From the NCBI GenBank assembly GCA_964348085.1, contig CAYGBI010000082.1, positions 1-15,192 of the forward strand: a stretch of DNA of 15,192 bases, read 5' to 3'. The position numbers were made by a program, and so were the translations under genes. Below the pieces are notes generated by a model. The model ran no database searches, had not been told where the DNA came from, and was given only the letters and a program-made list of their open reading frames with translations. The DNA is from VXYL01 sp964348085. GTDB lineage: Bacteria; Pseudomonadota; Gammaproteobacteria; Pseudomonadales; Azotimanducaceae. Positions 1-7,669 of the stretch are shown piece by piece (position 1 is the stretch's first letter; every line of letters starts with the position of its first letter).

Positions 1-354
1 AAGCCCGTGCGGAATGCCGTCGTGTTCCCCGGCTAGCGCTTGGCGGATGTGCGCGATTCCCTCTTCGAAGTACCCTGATTCGCCGTAGGCGATCCCGATC
101 GTCGCATGGACATCTGCGGATACCAACGCTTGCGGCTCGTCGAGTTCGGCCAAAACGAGCAATCCCGAATCGGCGGAAGCAAGGTCGCCCGAGAGAATGC
201 CGTCAATGATCGGCTTGCTTTGCTGGTAGTACGCGAGGTCGGTGGCGCTAATCGTCGCCTGCATCGGCTTCTGGGTTTCTTCCGCTGCCACAAATAACGA
301 TCCCGTAGTTTGGGCGACGAGAAGCACGGCTAGGTGCCGGCCGACTATCCGCAT
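1..354 (-). CDS. Secreted TPR-like repeat protein, N-terminal part (partial)
   Basis: An open frame of 118 codons runs without a stop from an ATG at 354-352 to the left edge of the window, so the C-terminus is missing. A GGAGA Shine-Dalgarno sequence lies about 7 nt before the ATG, which supports this start. The N-terminus looks like a Sec signal peptide: a short basic stretch (MRIVGRH), a hydrophobic core (LAVLLVAQTTGSLFVAA), then a polar EETQKP segment. Cleavage probably falls near residues 23-25, placing the protein in the periplasm or envelope. The last 35 or so residues (ATIGIAYGESGYFEEGIAH, then IRQAL) have the small/aromatic/acidic spacing of a tetratricopeptide helix pair. That suggests a protein-binding scaffold, but one partial repeat is weak evidence. 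It lies 234 nt downstream of aroC on the same strand. I do not recognise a specific family. Confidence 0.7.
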   Translation of the reverse strand, partial: MRIVGRHLAVLLVAQTTGSLFVAAEETQKPMQATISATDLAYYQQSKPIIDGILSGDLASADSGLLVLAELDEPQALVSADVHATIGIAYGESGYFEEGIAHIRQALAGEHDGIPHGL

Positions 355-588
355 TTGCTGTCTCCGAAGGTTGCGTTCTCGCTCGAAAGCGTACTGGAGG
401 ATCGCGCCCGTGGACAGGCCGTGGAAAACGCTACTCGGCACGCCGGCGCTCGTGCCCTCGCCTCAAGCCATGCCCGTGTTGCCCGGGATGCCGTTGCGAT
501 CCATCCGTCGCCGCACTTTGGGCAACATCCCAAGCCCTGCCTGAACAGGGTCTTCGCGACCGGAGTTCAAGCTCATCTGTGTATGGGA
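355..588. other. Gap between aroC and the secreted-protein gene, with two short hairpins
   Basis: No convincing gene lies in these 234 nt. Just beyond the aroC stop are two adjacent short inverted repeats: CCCTG/CAGGG at 535-539 and 546-550, and TTGGG/CCCAA at 518-522 and 529-533, each with a 6-nt loop. Neither is followed by a T tract on the minus strand, so they are not standard intrinsic terminators. They could protect the 3' end of the aroC transcript. I could not pick out a credible -35/-10 pair for the gene at 354. A 37-codon frame (576-463) exists here but has no ribosome binding site. Confidence 0.35.
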
Positions 589-1665
589 TTAGACTTCCCG
601 AAGCACGCCGGCGTTTTGGCCGCGATCTCGCAACAGGTGGTCCATGAGCACCAACGCCACCATTGCCTCGGCGATCGGGACCGCGCGAATGCCGACGCAT
701 GGGTCGTGACGTCCCGTCGTCACCACATCCACCTCTTCGCCGTGAATGTCCAAGCTGCGGCCGGGCTTGGTGATGCTCGAAGTCGGCTTCAACGCGATGC
801 TGACCACCAACTCCTGGCCGGTCGAGATGCCGCCGAGCACGCCGCCGGCGTTATTGGAGAAGAAGCCGGCGCGGTCGCGCTGGTCGCGGTGCTCGCTGCC
901 GCGTTGCCGAACCGATGCGAAACCAGCGCCGATTTCCACCCCCTTGACCGCGTTGATGCCCATGAGCGCGGCGGCGAGGTCCCCATCGAGCTTGGCGAAC
1001 ACCGGTTCGCCCAAGCCGACCGGCACGTTGCCGGCAACGACGGTGACTTTGGCGCCGATGGAGTCGCCATCGCGCCGTAGGGCATCGATCAACTCGGCGA
1101 TGTCGTCGACCGCGGCGGGGTCCGGGCAAAAGAAGGGGTTGTCGTTCACGGCGTCCGCATCGACGCAGTCGATGACTCGGTCGCCGATTTGCGCCAAGTG
1201 CCCGCGGATAGTCGTCCCGACATTGTCCGCCAAGTACTTGCGGGCGATGGCGCCAGCGGCGACGCGCATGGCCGTCTCCCGCGCCGAGGCGCGGCCGCCG
1301 CCTCGATAGTCTCGGATGCCGTATTTGGTTTGGTAGGTGAAGTCCGCGTGCGCGGGGCGGAACTGATCCTTGATTCTGCCGTAGTCCCGCGAACGTTGGT
1401 CCACGTTGTCGATCACGAGGCCAATGGGCGTGCCCGTGGTCACCCCCTCGAACACCCCAGACAGAATGCGCACGGCATCCGGTTCGCGTCTTTGCGTGGT
1501 GTACTTGGATTGGCCGGGGCGGCGGCGATCCAAATCCCGCTGCAGGTCGACCTCGGCGAGCCGCAAACCCGGGGGGCAACCGTCCACCACGGCGCCAAGC
1601 GCCGCGCCGTGACTCTCGCCGAAGGTGGTCAGCGAGAACGCCTGCCCGAACGTGTTGCCAGCCAT
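589..1665 (-). CDS. aroC: Chorismate synthase
   Basis: Chorismate synthase converts 5-enolpyruvylshikimate-3-phosphate to chorismate, the last shared step of aromatic amino acid, folate and quinone synthesis, using reduced FMN without net redox change. The protein of 358 residues has the expected family length. Visible hallmarks are the N-terminal MAGNTFGQ, the FGESHG signature at residues 15-20, the basic QSKYTTQRREPD segment, the YRGGGRASARETAMRVAAGA flavin/substrate motif, and the C-terminal HDPCVGIRAVPIAEAM. A GTG codon directly precedes the ATG at 1665-1663. I chose the ATG because E. coli AroC also begins MAGNT. It follows prmB by about 25 nt in the same direction, the same order as in E. 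coli, so the two are probably co-transcribed. No strong Shine-Dalgarno sequence is visible. Confidence 0.97.
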   Translation of the reverse strand: MAGNTFGQAFSLTTFGESHGAALGAVVDGCPPGLRLAEVDLQRDLDRRRPGQSKYTTQRREPDAVRILSGVFEGVTTGTPIGLVIDNVDQRSRDYGRIKDQFRPAHADFTYQTKYGIRDYRGGGRASARETAMRVAAGAIARKYLADNVGTTIRGHLAQIGDRVIDCVDADAVNDNPFFCPDPAAVDDIAELIDALRRDGDSIGAKVTVVAGNVPVGLGEPVFAKLDGDLAAALMGINAVKGVEIGAGFASVRQRGSEHRDQRDRAGFFSNNAGGVLGGISTGQELVVSIALKPTSSITKPGRSLDIHGEEVDVVTTGRHDPCVGIRAVPIAEAMVALVLMDHLLRDRGQNAGVLREV

Positions 1666-1690
1666 CACGAAAGGCTACCGCTTGGCGCCG

Positions 1691-2560
1691 TCAAGCTAAA
1701 GCCCGGTGGATGCCGAGGTGTGCCCGCATCACCACGAACACGCCGAAACCGTGGCTTTGCGGCTCGGCGTGTTCGAGTGCGAGCCAAATCGCGCCGAGCT
1801 GCGGGAACGCGGCTTCGAACTCGCGACCGAGGTTGCCGACCTCGCCCACCAGCACGCCGTTGGTCGTCATGTGGTTGTCCAGCGCTTGGACGATGCGCCG
1901 CCACACCATCAACCCGTCGGTGCCGCCATCGAGGCCGGCCCGCGGTTCGTGGTGGTACTCCGGCGGCGCGGCATCGAGTTCCGCGGTCGGCACATAGGGT
2001 GGATTGCAGAGAATCAAGTCGTAGCGCTGATCGGGAATCTCGGCGAATAGGTCGGAAACCACCGCTTGGACCCGGTTGCCGACACCGAGGCGGCGGGCGT
2101 TCTCGTCAGCCAATTGGAGTGCGCCAAGGTCGCTGTCCACCAGATCGACGAGTGCCTCCGGGAACACCTGCGCCGCGGCGATGCCGAGTGCGCCTACGCC
2201 CGCGCACAGATCGAGCACTCGCTTCGGCGCCGCCTCAAGCCAAGGCGATACCCCGTCCCGCAACACTTCCGCGATGGGCGATCTCGGGATCATCACATCC
2301 GGTGTCACGCGCATGGGTTGGCCGAAGAACCAAGCGACGCCGGTGAGATACGGCAGCGGGATGCGCTGCTCGATGCGTCGCCGCAGTACTGTGTCGAGCC
2401 GTCGCCGCGCCGCAGCCGCTGCTTGGCCGTCGCTCAAGGTATCCGTCACCAAGCGATACGCCTCGTCCCAAGCGTTGTCGGTGCCGTGCCCGAAAGCCAA
2501 CTCCGCCTCGGCAAGCCTAGCTGCGTACTCGTCGATGAGCGCCGCTACCGGGGCGGCCAG
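1691..2560 (-). CDS. prmB: Ribosomal protein L3 glutamine methyltransferase (start uncertain)
   Basis: PrmB methylates a glutamine of ribosomal protein L3 using S-adenosylmethionine. Visible hallmarks, numbered from the start used here, are GHGTDNAWDEA near residue 24, RIPLPYLTGVAWFFG, IPRSPIAEVL, the SAM-binding loop LDLCAGVGALGIAAA at about 116-130, and the NPPYVP motif at 186-191 that binds the target glutamine. EYHHEPRAGLDGGTDG follows. GHGTDN and RSPI distinguish PrmB from the release-factor enzyme PrmC. The start is a problem: relatives begin about 25 residues before GHGTDN, but no ATG, GTG or TTG lies there in frame. The codons available are CTG at 2584-2582 and CTG at 2560-2558 (used here, giving 289 residues). 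A TTG at 2500-2498 would leave only four residues before GHGTDN, and the nearest in-frame GTG, around 2705, lies deep inside the upstream gene. Translation may be coupled to termination of the upstream gene at 2571. Confidence 0.92.
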   Translation of the reverse strand: MAAPVAALIDEYAARLAEAELAFGHGTDNAWDEAYRLVTDTLSDGQAAAAARRRLDTVLRRRIEQRIPLPYLTGVAWFFGQPMRVTPDVMIPRSPIAEVLRDGVSPWLEAAPKRVLDLCAGVGALGIAAAQVFPEALVDLVDSDLGALQLADENARRLGVGNRVQAVVSDLFAEIPDQRYDLILCNPPYVPTAELDAAPPEYHHEPRAGLDGGTDGLMVWRRIVQALDNHMTTNGVLVGEVGNLGREFEAAFPQLGAIWLALEHAEPQSHGFGVFVVMRAHLGIHRALA

Positions 2561-2570
2561 CGGCGATGCG

Positions 2571-3449
2571 TCAGCGTCGCGCAGTGGGCACCACCAGTTC
2601 CAAGCGACGCGCCGGCGCCCCTTGGCGCGGCAGCAGCGGCCCGGCGCCGAAACCGGAAGCGTCGAAGCCGGCTTCCCGCAGCCGCTCGGCGGCGGTCTCA
2701 GCACATGTTCGCGAGTGCTCAAGCGCCGTCTCGGCGTCGCCGTCGAGGTGACATACCACGAACAAAGCGCGCCCCTTGAGCGGCAGCAAGGCGCTCGCGG
2801 CGGCGTCAAGCGCAGCGGCGTCCACTTCACCCGTCGGACTCGGGGTGACGGTCGGCAAGATTGCGTAGCCACGCCGTGCGATCTTGTCCGCGATGTCGTC
2901 GTCGTTCGCACCCTCGATACGCGCCAAGTCGATGTGCGCGTAAACGCGGCGATTACCTCGTTGCACAACATAGATGGACAGGAGTTGGTCGCCCAGCTCC
3001 ACCGCCGAGTAGAACTGTGCGGCGTCGGGGGCCACCAACTCCTTGACGCGGAACACATCGTTCGCCCATACCGTGCTGCGCCCGCAGTCTCGGCCTCGAC
3101 AGGTGAATGCCACGTCGCCCCCCAGACCGGCGACTTGCTCCCGGTAGTGGTCCACCACATCGTCCAAGCGCGTGCCATCCGCGCAGCGATAGGTGACGCG
3201 CGTAAGCTCGGCCGCCTTGCGCACGCCGCGGTCCACGCGCAAGTCCCGGCTGCTGCGGTCGACGCGACCGATAACGAATTGATAGCTGCGCACTTCGGCG
3301 GGCGGTTGGTACGCGACGATCCACGAGCCGGGAAATCTCGCCACGCCCGCCACGTCTCGGGAACCGTCGACATCCGGCGCCGGCGCCCCGTGCGTCGCCG
3401 GCGCGAGCGCGGCCAACAGCCACGCGAGTCGTGCGGATGCCACGCTCAC
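2571..3449 (-). CDS. DUF4892 family envelope protein with an OmpA-like C-terminus
   Basis: This looks like the DUF4892 family of gammaproteobacterial envelope proteins of unknown function. From a GTG at 3449-3447 it has 292 residues. A signal peptide is plausible (MSVASARLAWLLAALAPATHG, cleavage near APA). The segment DVDGSRDVAGVARFPGSWIV, then SYQFVIGRV, matches my recollection of the family's start. The last 70 or so residues (ALFVVCHLDGDAETALEHSR, then AAERLREAGFDASGFGAGPLLP) resemble a degenerate OmpA-like peptidoglycan-associated fold, where VVGHTD is replaced by VVCHLD. The GTG overlaps the gpsA stop as GTGA, which suggests coupled translation and is why I prefer it to the TTG at 3464. 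The product is probably periplasmic or outer-membrane associated. The family name is from memory. Confidence 0.8.
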   Translation of the reverse strand: MSVASARLAWLLAALAPATHGAPAPDVDGSRDVAGVARFPGSWIVAYQPPAEVRSYQFVIGRVDRSSRDLRVDRGVRKAAELTRVTYRCADGTRLDDVVDHYREQVAGLGGDVAFTCRGRDCGRSTVWANDVFRVKELVAPDAAQFYSAVELGDQLLSIYVVQRGNRRVYAHIDLARIEGANDDDIADKIARRGYAILPTVTPSPTGEVDAAALDAAASALLPLKGRALFVVCHLDGDAETALEHSRTCAETAAERLREAGFDASGFGAGPLLPRQGAPARRLELVVPTARR

Positions 3450-4471
3450 GTTCGCTGGCGCCAAGCGCTCGGCGCGACGAACTCGACGTCGACGCGTTGC
3501 TCGCTGGTCATCAAGTCGCCGATGATGCCGTTCAAGTCCCCGCTGTGAAACAAGAGCTGATCGAGGCTATTGGCAAGCGGCATGTAGACATCGAGTTCGG
3601 CGGCCTTGGCGCATACCGCTCGCACGGTGTTGACCCCCTCGGCGAGCTTGCCCAAGTCGTGCATCGCCTCGTCCAAGGTGGCGCCGGCGGCGAGCTTCGC
3701 GCCGAGTTGGAAGTTGCGCGACAGCTTGGACGTGCAGGTGGCGAACAGGTCACCAACCCCGGCCAAGCCCAGAAAGGTGAAGGGGTTGGCGCCCAAGGAC
3801 ACGGCAAAACGGCCCATCTCGGCAAGACTTCGGGTGATGAGCATAGCGAGTGCATTTTGGCCAACATCGAGGGCCGTCGCCAAGCCGCAGATAATGGCGT
3901 AGATGTTCTTCAACGCGCCGCCGAGTTCCACCCCGTAGACGTCGTCGCTGGTATAAACGCGGAAACTCGGGCTGATCAGCATCCCTTGAACGGTGCTGCG
4001 CAAAGCGGAGTCCCGGCTCGCCACCACCGTGCCGGTGAGGCGACCGTCGGCTATCTCTTCGGCGAGATTCGGACCGCTGATCACGCCTACGCGCACCTGC
4101 GGCAGCACATCCTCCAAAATGCGGCTCATCAAGTGGAAGCCCTCCGCCTCGATGCCCTTGGTAGCGCTGATTACGCCGGTGCCGGGTTGTACCAATCCGC
4201 TTAGATCCTCGGCGACGGCCCGAAACGAGGCGCCCGGCACGGTAACGAGGAGCACATCGCTCTCCCGCACGGCGGACGCCAAGTCCGTCGTGGGTTCGAC
4301 GAGCCGGGCGAGCGGGTGCCCCGGCAAATAGCGACGGTTCTCGCCGTGCGCGCGGATATCCGCCAATTGCGCTTGGTCACGCATCCACAAGCGCACGGCC
4401 ACGCCGTTGCCAGCCATGATGTTGGCGAGAGCGGTGCCGAAGTTGCCGGCGCCAACAACAGCCACCCGCAT
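3446..4471 (-). CDS. gpsA: NAD(P)H-dependent glycerol-3-phosphate dehydrogenase
   Basis: GpsA reduces dihydroxyacetone phosphate to sn-glycerol 3-phosphate, the backbone of phospholipids, in the cytoplasm. The 341 residues match the usual length. The N-terminal Rossmann loop VGAGNFGTALA (residues 6-16) binds the nicotinamide nucleotide. ATKGIEAEGF follows at about 103-112, then SGPNLAEEI. The catalytic-lysine region ELGGALKNIYAI places the lysine at about 188, followed by the GLAGVGDLFATCTSKLSRN signature that binds the substrate phosphate. The ATG at 4471 lies 6 nt after the stop of the RskA-like gene, and the stop overlaps the start of the DUF4892 gene. The gene therefore sits inside a tight transcription unit, not beside secB or cysE as in enteric bacteria. 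Confidence 0.96.
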   Translation of the reverse strand: MRVAVVGAGNFGTALANIMAGNGVAVRLWMRDQAQLADIRAHGENRRYLPGHPLARLVEPTTDLASAVRESDVLLVTVPGASFRAVAEDLSGLVQPGTGVISATKGIEAEGFHLMSRILEDVLPQVRVGVISGPNLAEEIADGRLTGTVVASRDSALRSTVQGMLISPSFRVYTSDDVYGVELGGALKNIYAIICGLATALDVGQNALAMLITRSLAEMGRFAVSLGANPFTFLGLAGVGDLFATCTSKLSRNFQLGAKLAAGATLDEAMHDLGKLAEGVNTVRAVCAKAAELDVYMPLANSLDQLLFHSGDLNGIIGDLMTSEQRVDVEFVAPSAWRQRT

Positions 4472-4477
4472 GGTGGT

Positions 4478-4942
4478 CTACAGCCGGGCGATGCTCGCTT
4501 GGTGAAGCCACTCGGCCGGCGCATCCTGTGCATCGTCCTCCGTGGCGTCAATGGGTTGCCGTCTGACGGCGAGCGTCTTTACATGCGCCAGCAACGCGGC
4601 TTCAGTACTGTCGAGCTTGAGCGCGTTGCGCGCCTTGTTCACCGGCAAGGCACCAAGACGTTGCGGCTGCTGCCCGGCGATCCAAAGGGTGTACTCCTCG
4701 CCTTGCGCGGGCGCTTTCGCCGCATGGGCGCGAACATGCACGGTACCCTCGCCCAAGTCGACATTGACCACCCACAACGGCGCGTCGAAGTCGCCAACCA
4801 CGGCGACGTAATCCGGCGTGTGGCCGTCTACCGGGAACTCGGCGTTGGCGATGAACGTGAAGAGCGCCGCCGCCGTAGCGAAAATCGCCCAGCCCTGCCA
4901 AAAGCGTATGGATTGAAAGATGCCAACCGATGTGTCTGCCAA
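4478..4942 (-). CDS. Short membrane protein with an RskA-like (anti-sigma-K C-terminal) domain
   Basis: The predicted 154-residue protein has one hydrophobic segment (about residues 13-34, FWQGWAIFATAAALFTFIAN) followed by a domain resembling the extracytoplasmic half of anti-sigma-K factors. The clues are YVAVVGDFDAPLWVVNVDLG, then GTVHVRAHAAKAPAQGEEYT, then LWIAGQQPQRLGALPVN. Full anti-sigma factors of this type carry about 90 more N-terminal residues that bind the sigma factor. Here only about 12 residues precede the membrane segment, and no sigma gene is present. The start is a TTG at 4942-4940 with GAGGA about 9 nt upstream. An in-frame TGA about 40 nt further up closes the frame, so a longer N-terminus is not hidden. 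The RskA call is from pattern recognition. A stand-alone periplasmic sensor or a relic are both possible. Confidence 0.75.
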   Translation of the reverse strand: MADTSVGIFQSIRFWQGWAIFATAAALFTFIANAEFPVDGHTPDYVAVVGDFDAPLWVVNVDLGEGTVHVRAHAAKAPAQGEEYTLWIAGQQPQRLGALPVNKARNALKLDSTEAALLAHVKTLAVRRQPIDATEDDAQDAPAEWLHQASIARL

Positions 4943-5027
4943 GGAGCCGTCCTCGTTGCCGTTAACCGTAGGCGTTCACCTTACCGAGAACACGCGCTTG
5001 AGAAAAGCGCCTCGGAGCGGCGGCCGT

Positions 5028-6863
5028 TCAGTTCCGATACATGCCGTCGATGAGGTCCGCATACTTCTCGTTTACCACCTTGCGCTTTAGCTTTTGCGTC
5101 GGCGTGAGCTCGTCGTCCTCCGGGTCCAAGAGCTGGTCGATTAGGCGGAACTTCTTGATCGTCTCCACCCGGGCGAACTTGGCGTTTACCGCCTCGACTT
5201 CGCCGCCCACCAGATCCTCGACCTCCCGGGCGTGGCAAAGGCTGGTGTAGTTGGTGAACGGCACGTCGTTGTCCTGCGCGAACTTGGTGACGTTCTCGTG
5301 ATCGATCATCACGAGGCAGGTGAGATAGGGACGGCGGTCGCCAACCACCACGGCGTCAGTGATGTACGGCGAGAACTTGAGTTGGTTTTCGATCTCGCTC
5401 GGCGTGATGTTCTTGCCACCGGCGGTGATGATGATGTCCTTCATGCGATCGACGACGTAGACGAAGCCGTCGTCGTCGATGCGCCCCACGTCGCCGGTGT
5501 GCAACCACCCCTGGCGAATCGTATCCGCGGTCTTTTCCGCCTTGTTCCAGTAGCCACGGATGATGCCCGGGCTCCTGATCACGATTTCATCGTCCTCGGC
5601 GAGCGCCACCTCGACATCCTCCACGGCCCGGCCAACGCTGCCGATGCGAAAATCGCCTTCAACGTTGGCGGTGGCGATGCCCGTGCATTCCGTCTGGCCA
5701 TAGCACTCGTACATCGGTTTGCCCAACGCCCAATACCAGTCGATGAGTTCCGGCGCGATCGGCGCCGCCCCCGTGGTCAACCAACGGCAGGCGTCGATGC
5801 CGAGCAGCCGACGCACGTTCTTCAGCACCACGACATCCACGAGGGAATACGCGAGGCGCAACGCAAGCGGTACGTCGCGGCCGGACTTCAAACACTCGGC
5901 GCGACGCTGGCCGAGCTTGATTGCGACGCCGTAGGCGAAGCGGCCAAGCCCCGTGCCCTCCTTCAGCTTGATCTGCACCGTAGAAAACTGCTTTTCCCAC
6001 ACGCGCGGCACGGCGAAATGAACGGTGGGCGAGACTTCTTGCATGTCCTGCACCATCGTCTCGGGGTTCTCCACCAAGTTCACCACCGACGCCGCCTGAA
6101 TCACCATGAAGGTGTAGAACAAACGTCCCGCGACATGCGCCAGAGGCAGAAAGCCGAGTTGCTCGTCCGCTTCGATAAAGCCGAAGGCGCGTTGCAGCGT
6201 GGCCATCATGAACATCATGTTGGCTTGGGTGATCATCGCGCCCTTGGGGGGCCCGGTGGTGCCGGACGTGTACGTAAGGATCATCAGATCGCTTGGCCGC
6301 GCGGCGTCGATAGCCGCATCCCAAACGTCCGGATGGCGGCGCGCATGGGCGTCGCCGAGCTGCAAGAGTTCCTCGAACGACATGCACATGGGATCGTCCA
6401 AGTTGCGCAAACCCTCCATGTCGAAGATGACCACCTTCTTCAACGTCGGCGTCCGCTCGCGCACCGCCAACACCTTGTCGAGCTGCTCTTCGTCCTCGGC
6501 GAAATAAAAGCGCGTGCCGCTGTCGTTGATCAGATACTCGACCTGCTCCGCCGAGTCCGTCGGGTAGACGCCGTTGGTCACGCCGCCCGCGCAAATCACG
6601 CCGAGGTCCGTGAACAGCCACTCCTTGACGCCCTCGGCCGCGACCGAACAGACGTCGCCTCGTTCGAGCCCGAGCGCCAAGAGTCCGTTGCCGACCAAGC
6701 GCGCTTGGTCGCCCCAGTCCGCCCAACTGTGCTCGTTCCAAATGCCGAAGTCCTTCTCGCGCAACGCGACCTTGTCGCTGCCATGTTCGGTCACGCGCTT
6801 GCGGAACAGCGCCGGAACGGTAGCGCAGCCTTCGATTCCGGTGTCCGTCAACAGGGTGGTCAT
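5028..6863 (-). CDS. AMP-forming acyl-CoA synthetase (long-chain fatty acid-CoA ligase type)
   Basis: This is an adenylate-forming ligase of the ANL superfamily that activates a carboxylic acid with ATP and couples it to coenzyme A. From the ATG at 6863 it has 611 residues. The ATP/AMP-binding loop TYTSGTTGPPKGAM lies at 197-210, YGQTE at 388-392, GWLHTGD at 452-458, the hinge and A8 region DRMKDIIITAGGKNITPSE at 472-490, and the catalytic lysine in TPTQKLKRK at about 591. The architecture is close to long-chain FadD-like ligases, but the substrate cannot be read from sequence. An AAGAGGAG Shine-Dalgarno sequence lies about 12 nt before the ATG. An in-frame ATG at 6944 would overlap the upstream gene. 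The gene follows a LivF-type ATPase by 40 nt. Ligases of this kind are known inside branched-chain amino acid-type transporter operons, which suggests the transporter imports its substrate. Confidence 0.9.
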   Translation of the reverse strand: MTTLLTDTGIEGCATVPALFRKRVTEHGSDKVALREKDFGIWNEHSWADWGDQARLVGNGLLALGLERGDVCSVAAEGVKEWLFTDLGVICAGGVTNGVYPTDSAEQVEYLINDSGTRFYFAEDEEQLDKVLAVRERTPTLKKVVIFDMEGLRNLDDPMCMSFEELLQLGDAHARRHPDVWDAAIDAARPSDLMILTYTSGTTGPPKGAMITQANMMFMMATLQRAFGFIEADEQLGFLPLAHVAGRLFYTFMVIQAASVVNLVENPETMVQDMQEVSPTVHFAVPRVWEKQFSTVQIKLKEGTGLGRFAYGVAIKLGQRRAECLKSGRDVPLALRLAYSLVDVVVLKNVRRLLGIDACRWLTTGAAPIAPELIDWYWALGKPMYECYGQTECTGIATANVEGDFRIGSVGRAVEDVEVALAEDDEIVIRSPGIIRGYWNKAEKTADTIRQGWLHTGDVGRIDDDGFVYVVDRMKDIIITAGGKNITPSEIENQLKFSPYITDAVVVGDRRPYLTCLVMIDHENVTKFAQDNDVPFTNYTSLCHAREVEDLVGGEVEAVNAKFARVETIKKFRLIDQLLDPEDDELTPTQKLKRKVVNEKYADLIDGMYRN

Positions 6864-6903
6864 CGTGCCGGCAGGCTCCTCTTGATAGTCGCGATGGTCG
6901 GCT

Positions 6904-7668
6904 TCAGCGCCAAGTCTTGCGCAGTTTCCAGCGGCGTCGGCCACGCACGCCTTGGTCCTTCATGCCGAGATAGAACTCTTGGATATCCGTCGCCTGCTTG
7001 AGCCGCTCGCAAGTGTCCTCCATGACGATTCTGCCCACTTCCATCACATAGCCGTAGTGGCCGACATCGAGCGCCATGCGCGCATTCTGTTCCACGAGCA
7101 GAATGGCCACGTCTCGTTCTCGGTTCAAGCGCTCGACGATCTCGGCGATTTCCGCCACCAAGCGAGGCGCGAGCCCCAGCGAGGGCTCGTCGAGCAACAT
7201 GAGCTTGGGCCTCGACATCAGCGCGCGACCGATGGCGAGCATCTGTTGCTGGCCTCCGGAGAGGAAACCGGCGGGAAGTTTGCGGCTCTCGGCGAGGGCG
7301 GGAAAGTAGCCGTAGACCATCGCCAAGTCGTCGCTCAAGTCGGTGCGGGGCCGCGTGAACGCCCCCACCGTCAAGTTCTCCTCGACGGTGAGGAACGGAA
7401 ACACCTCGCGTCCCTCCGGCACGTGGCCGATGCCAAGACGGGCGACGTAGTCCGGGTCGCGGGAGGTGATGTCCGCGCCGTCGAACGCGACGCTGCCCTT
7501 CTGTGGATCCATCGCGCCGCAGATGGTTTTCAATACCGTGGTTTTGCCGGCGCCATTGGCGCCGAGAATGGCGACCACCGACTTCTCCGGCACCTCGAGC
7601 GACACCCCGCGAATCGCCATGATCGGGCCGTAGTAGGTCTCGATGTTGCGCAACGTCAAGAGCGCCAT
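6904..7668 (-). CDS. livF: LivF-type ABC transporter ATP-binding protein
   Basis: This is one of the two ATPases of a branched-chain amino acid-type (HAAT) importer. In 254 residues the Walker A loop GANGAGKTT is at 37-45, the ABC signature LSGGQQQM at 136-143, Walker B LMLLDEP at 156-162, the D-loop follows as SLGLAP, and LVEQN replaces the usual H-loop segment as is normal for LivF. The C-terminal basic tail (GRRRWKLRKTWR) is longer than in E. coli LivF and, from memory, typical of members beside AMP-ligase genes. The ATG at 7668 lies one base after the stop of the response regulator gene, so translation is probably coupled. No LivG, LivH, LivM or binding protein is present. The substrate may be an amino acid, or a carboxylate activated by the adjacent ligase. 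Confidence 0.9.
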   Translation of the reverse strand: MALLTLRNIETYYGPIMAIRGVSLEVPEKSVVAILGANGAGKTTVLKTICGAMDPQKGSVAFDGADITSRDPDYVARLGIGHVPEGREVFPFLTVEENLTVGAFTRPRTDLSDDLAMVYGYFPALAESRKLPAGFLSGGQQQMLAIGRALMSRPKLMLLDEPSLGLAPRLVAEIAEIVERLNRERDVAILLVEQNARMALDVGHYGYVMEVGRIVMEDTCERLKQATDIQEFYLGMKDQGVRGRRRWKLRKTWR

Positions 7669-7669
7669 A

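Noticed and set aside
345..533. A minus-strand frame beginning MGCCPKCGDGW, suggestive of a zinc ribbon
   Set aside because: Only one CxxC pair, followed by an Arg/Ala/Ser-rich run typical of out-of-frame GC-rich DNA, and it overlaps the start of the better-supported secreted-protein gene.
463..576. A 37-codon minus-strand frame just after aroC
   Set aside because: No Shine-Dalgarno sequence, no recognisable product, and two hairpins within it. Too short to support as a gene.
5003..5022. A possible intrinsic terminator after the acyl-CoA ligase
   Set aside because: On the minus strand a CGCC/GGCG stem of only four pairs is followed by CTTTTC. The stem is too short to call.
5232..7001. A plus-strand frame of 589 codons opposite the acyl-CoA ligase
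   Set aside because: The minus-strand ligase has full catalytic motifs in order. The plus-strand product is His/Arg/Asp-rich without recognisable motifs, as expected for an antisense shadow in GC-rich DNA. The same holds for the long plus-strand frames at 2076-3548, 8887-10077 and 12092-13207.
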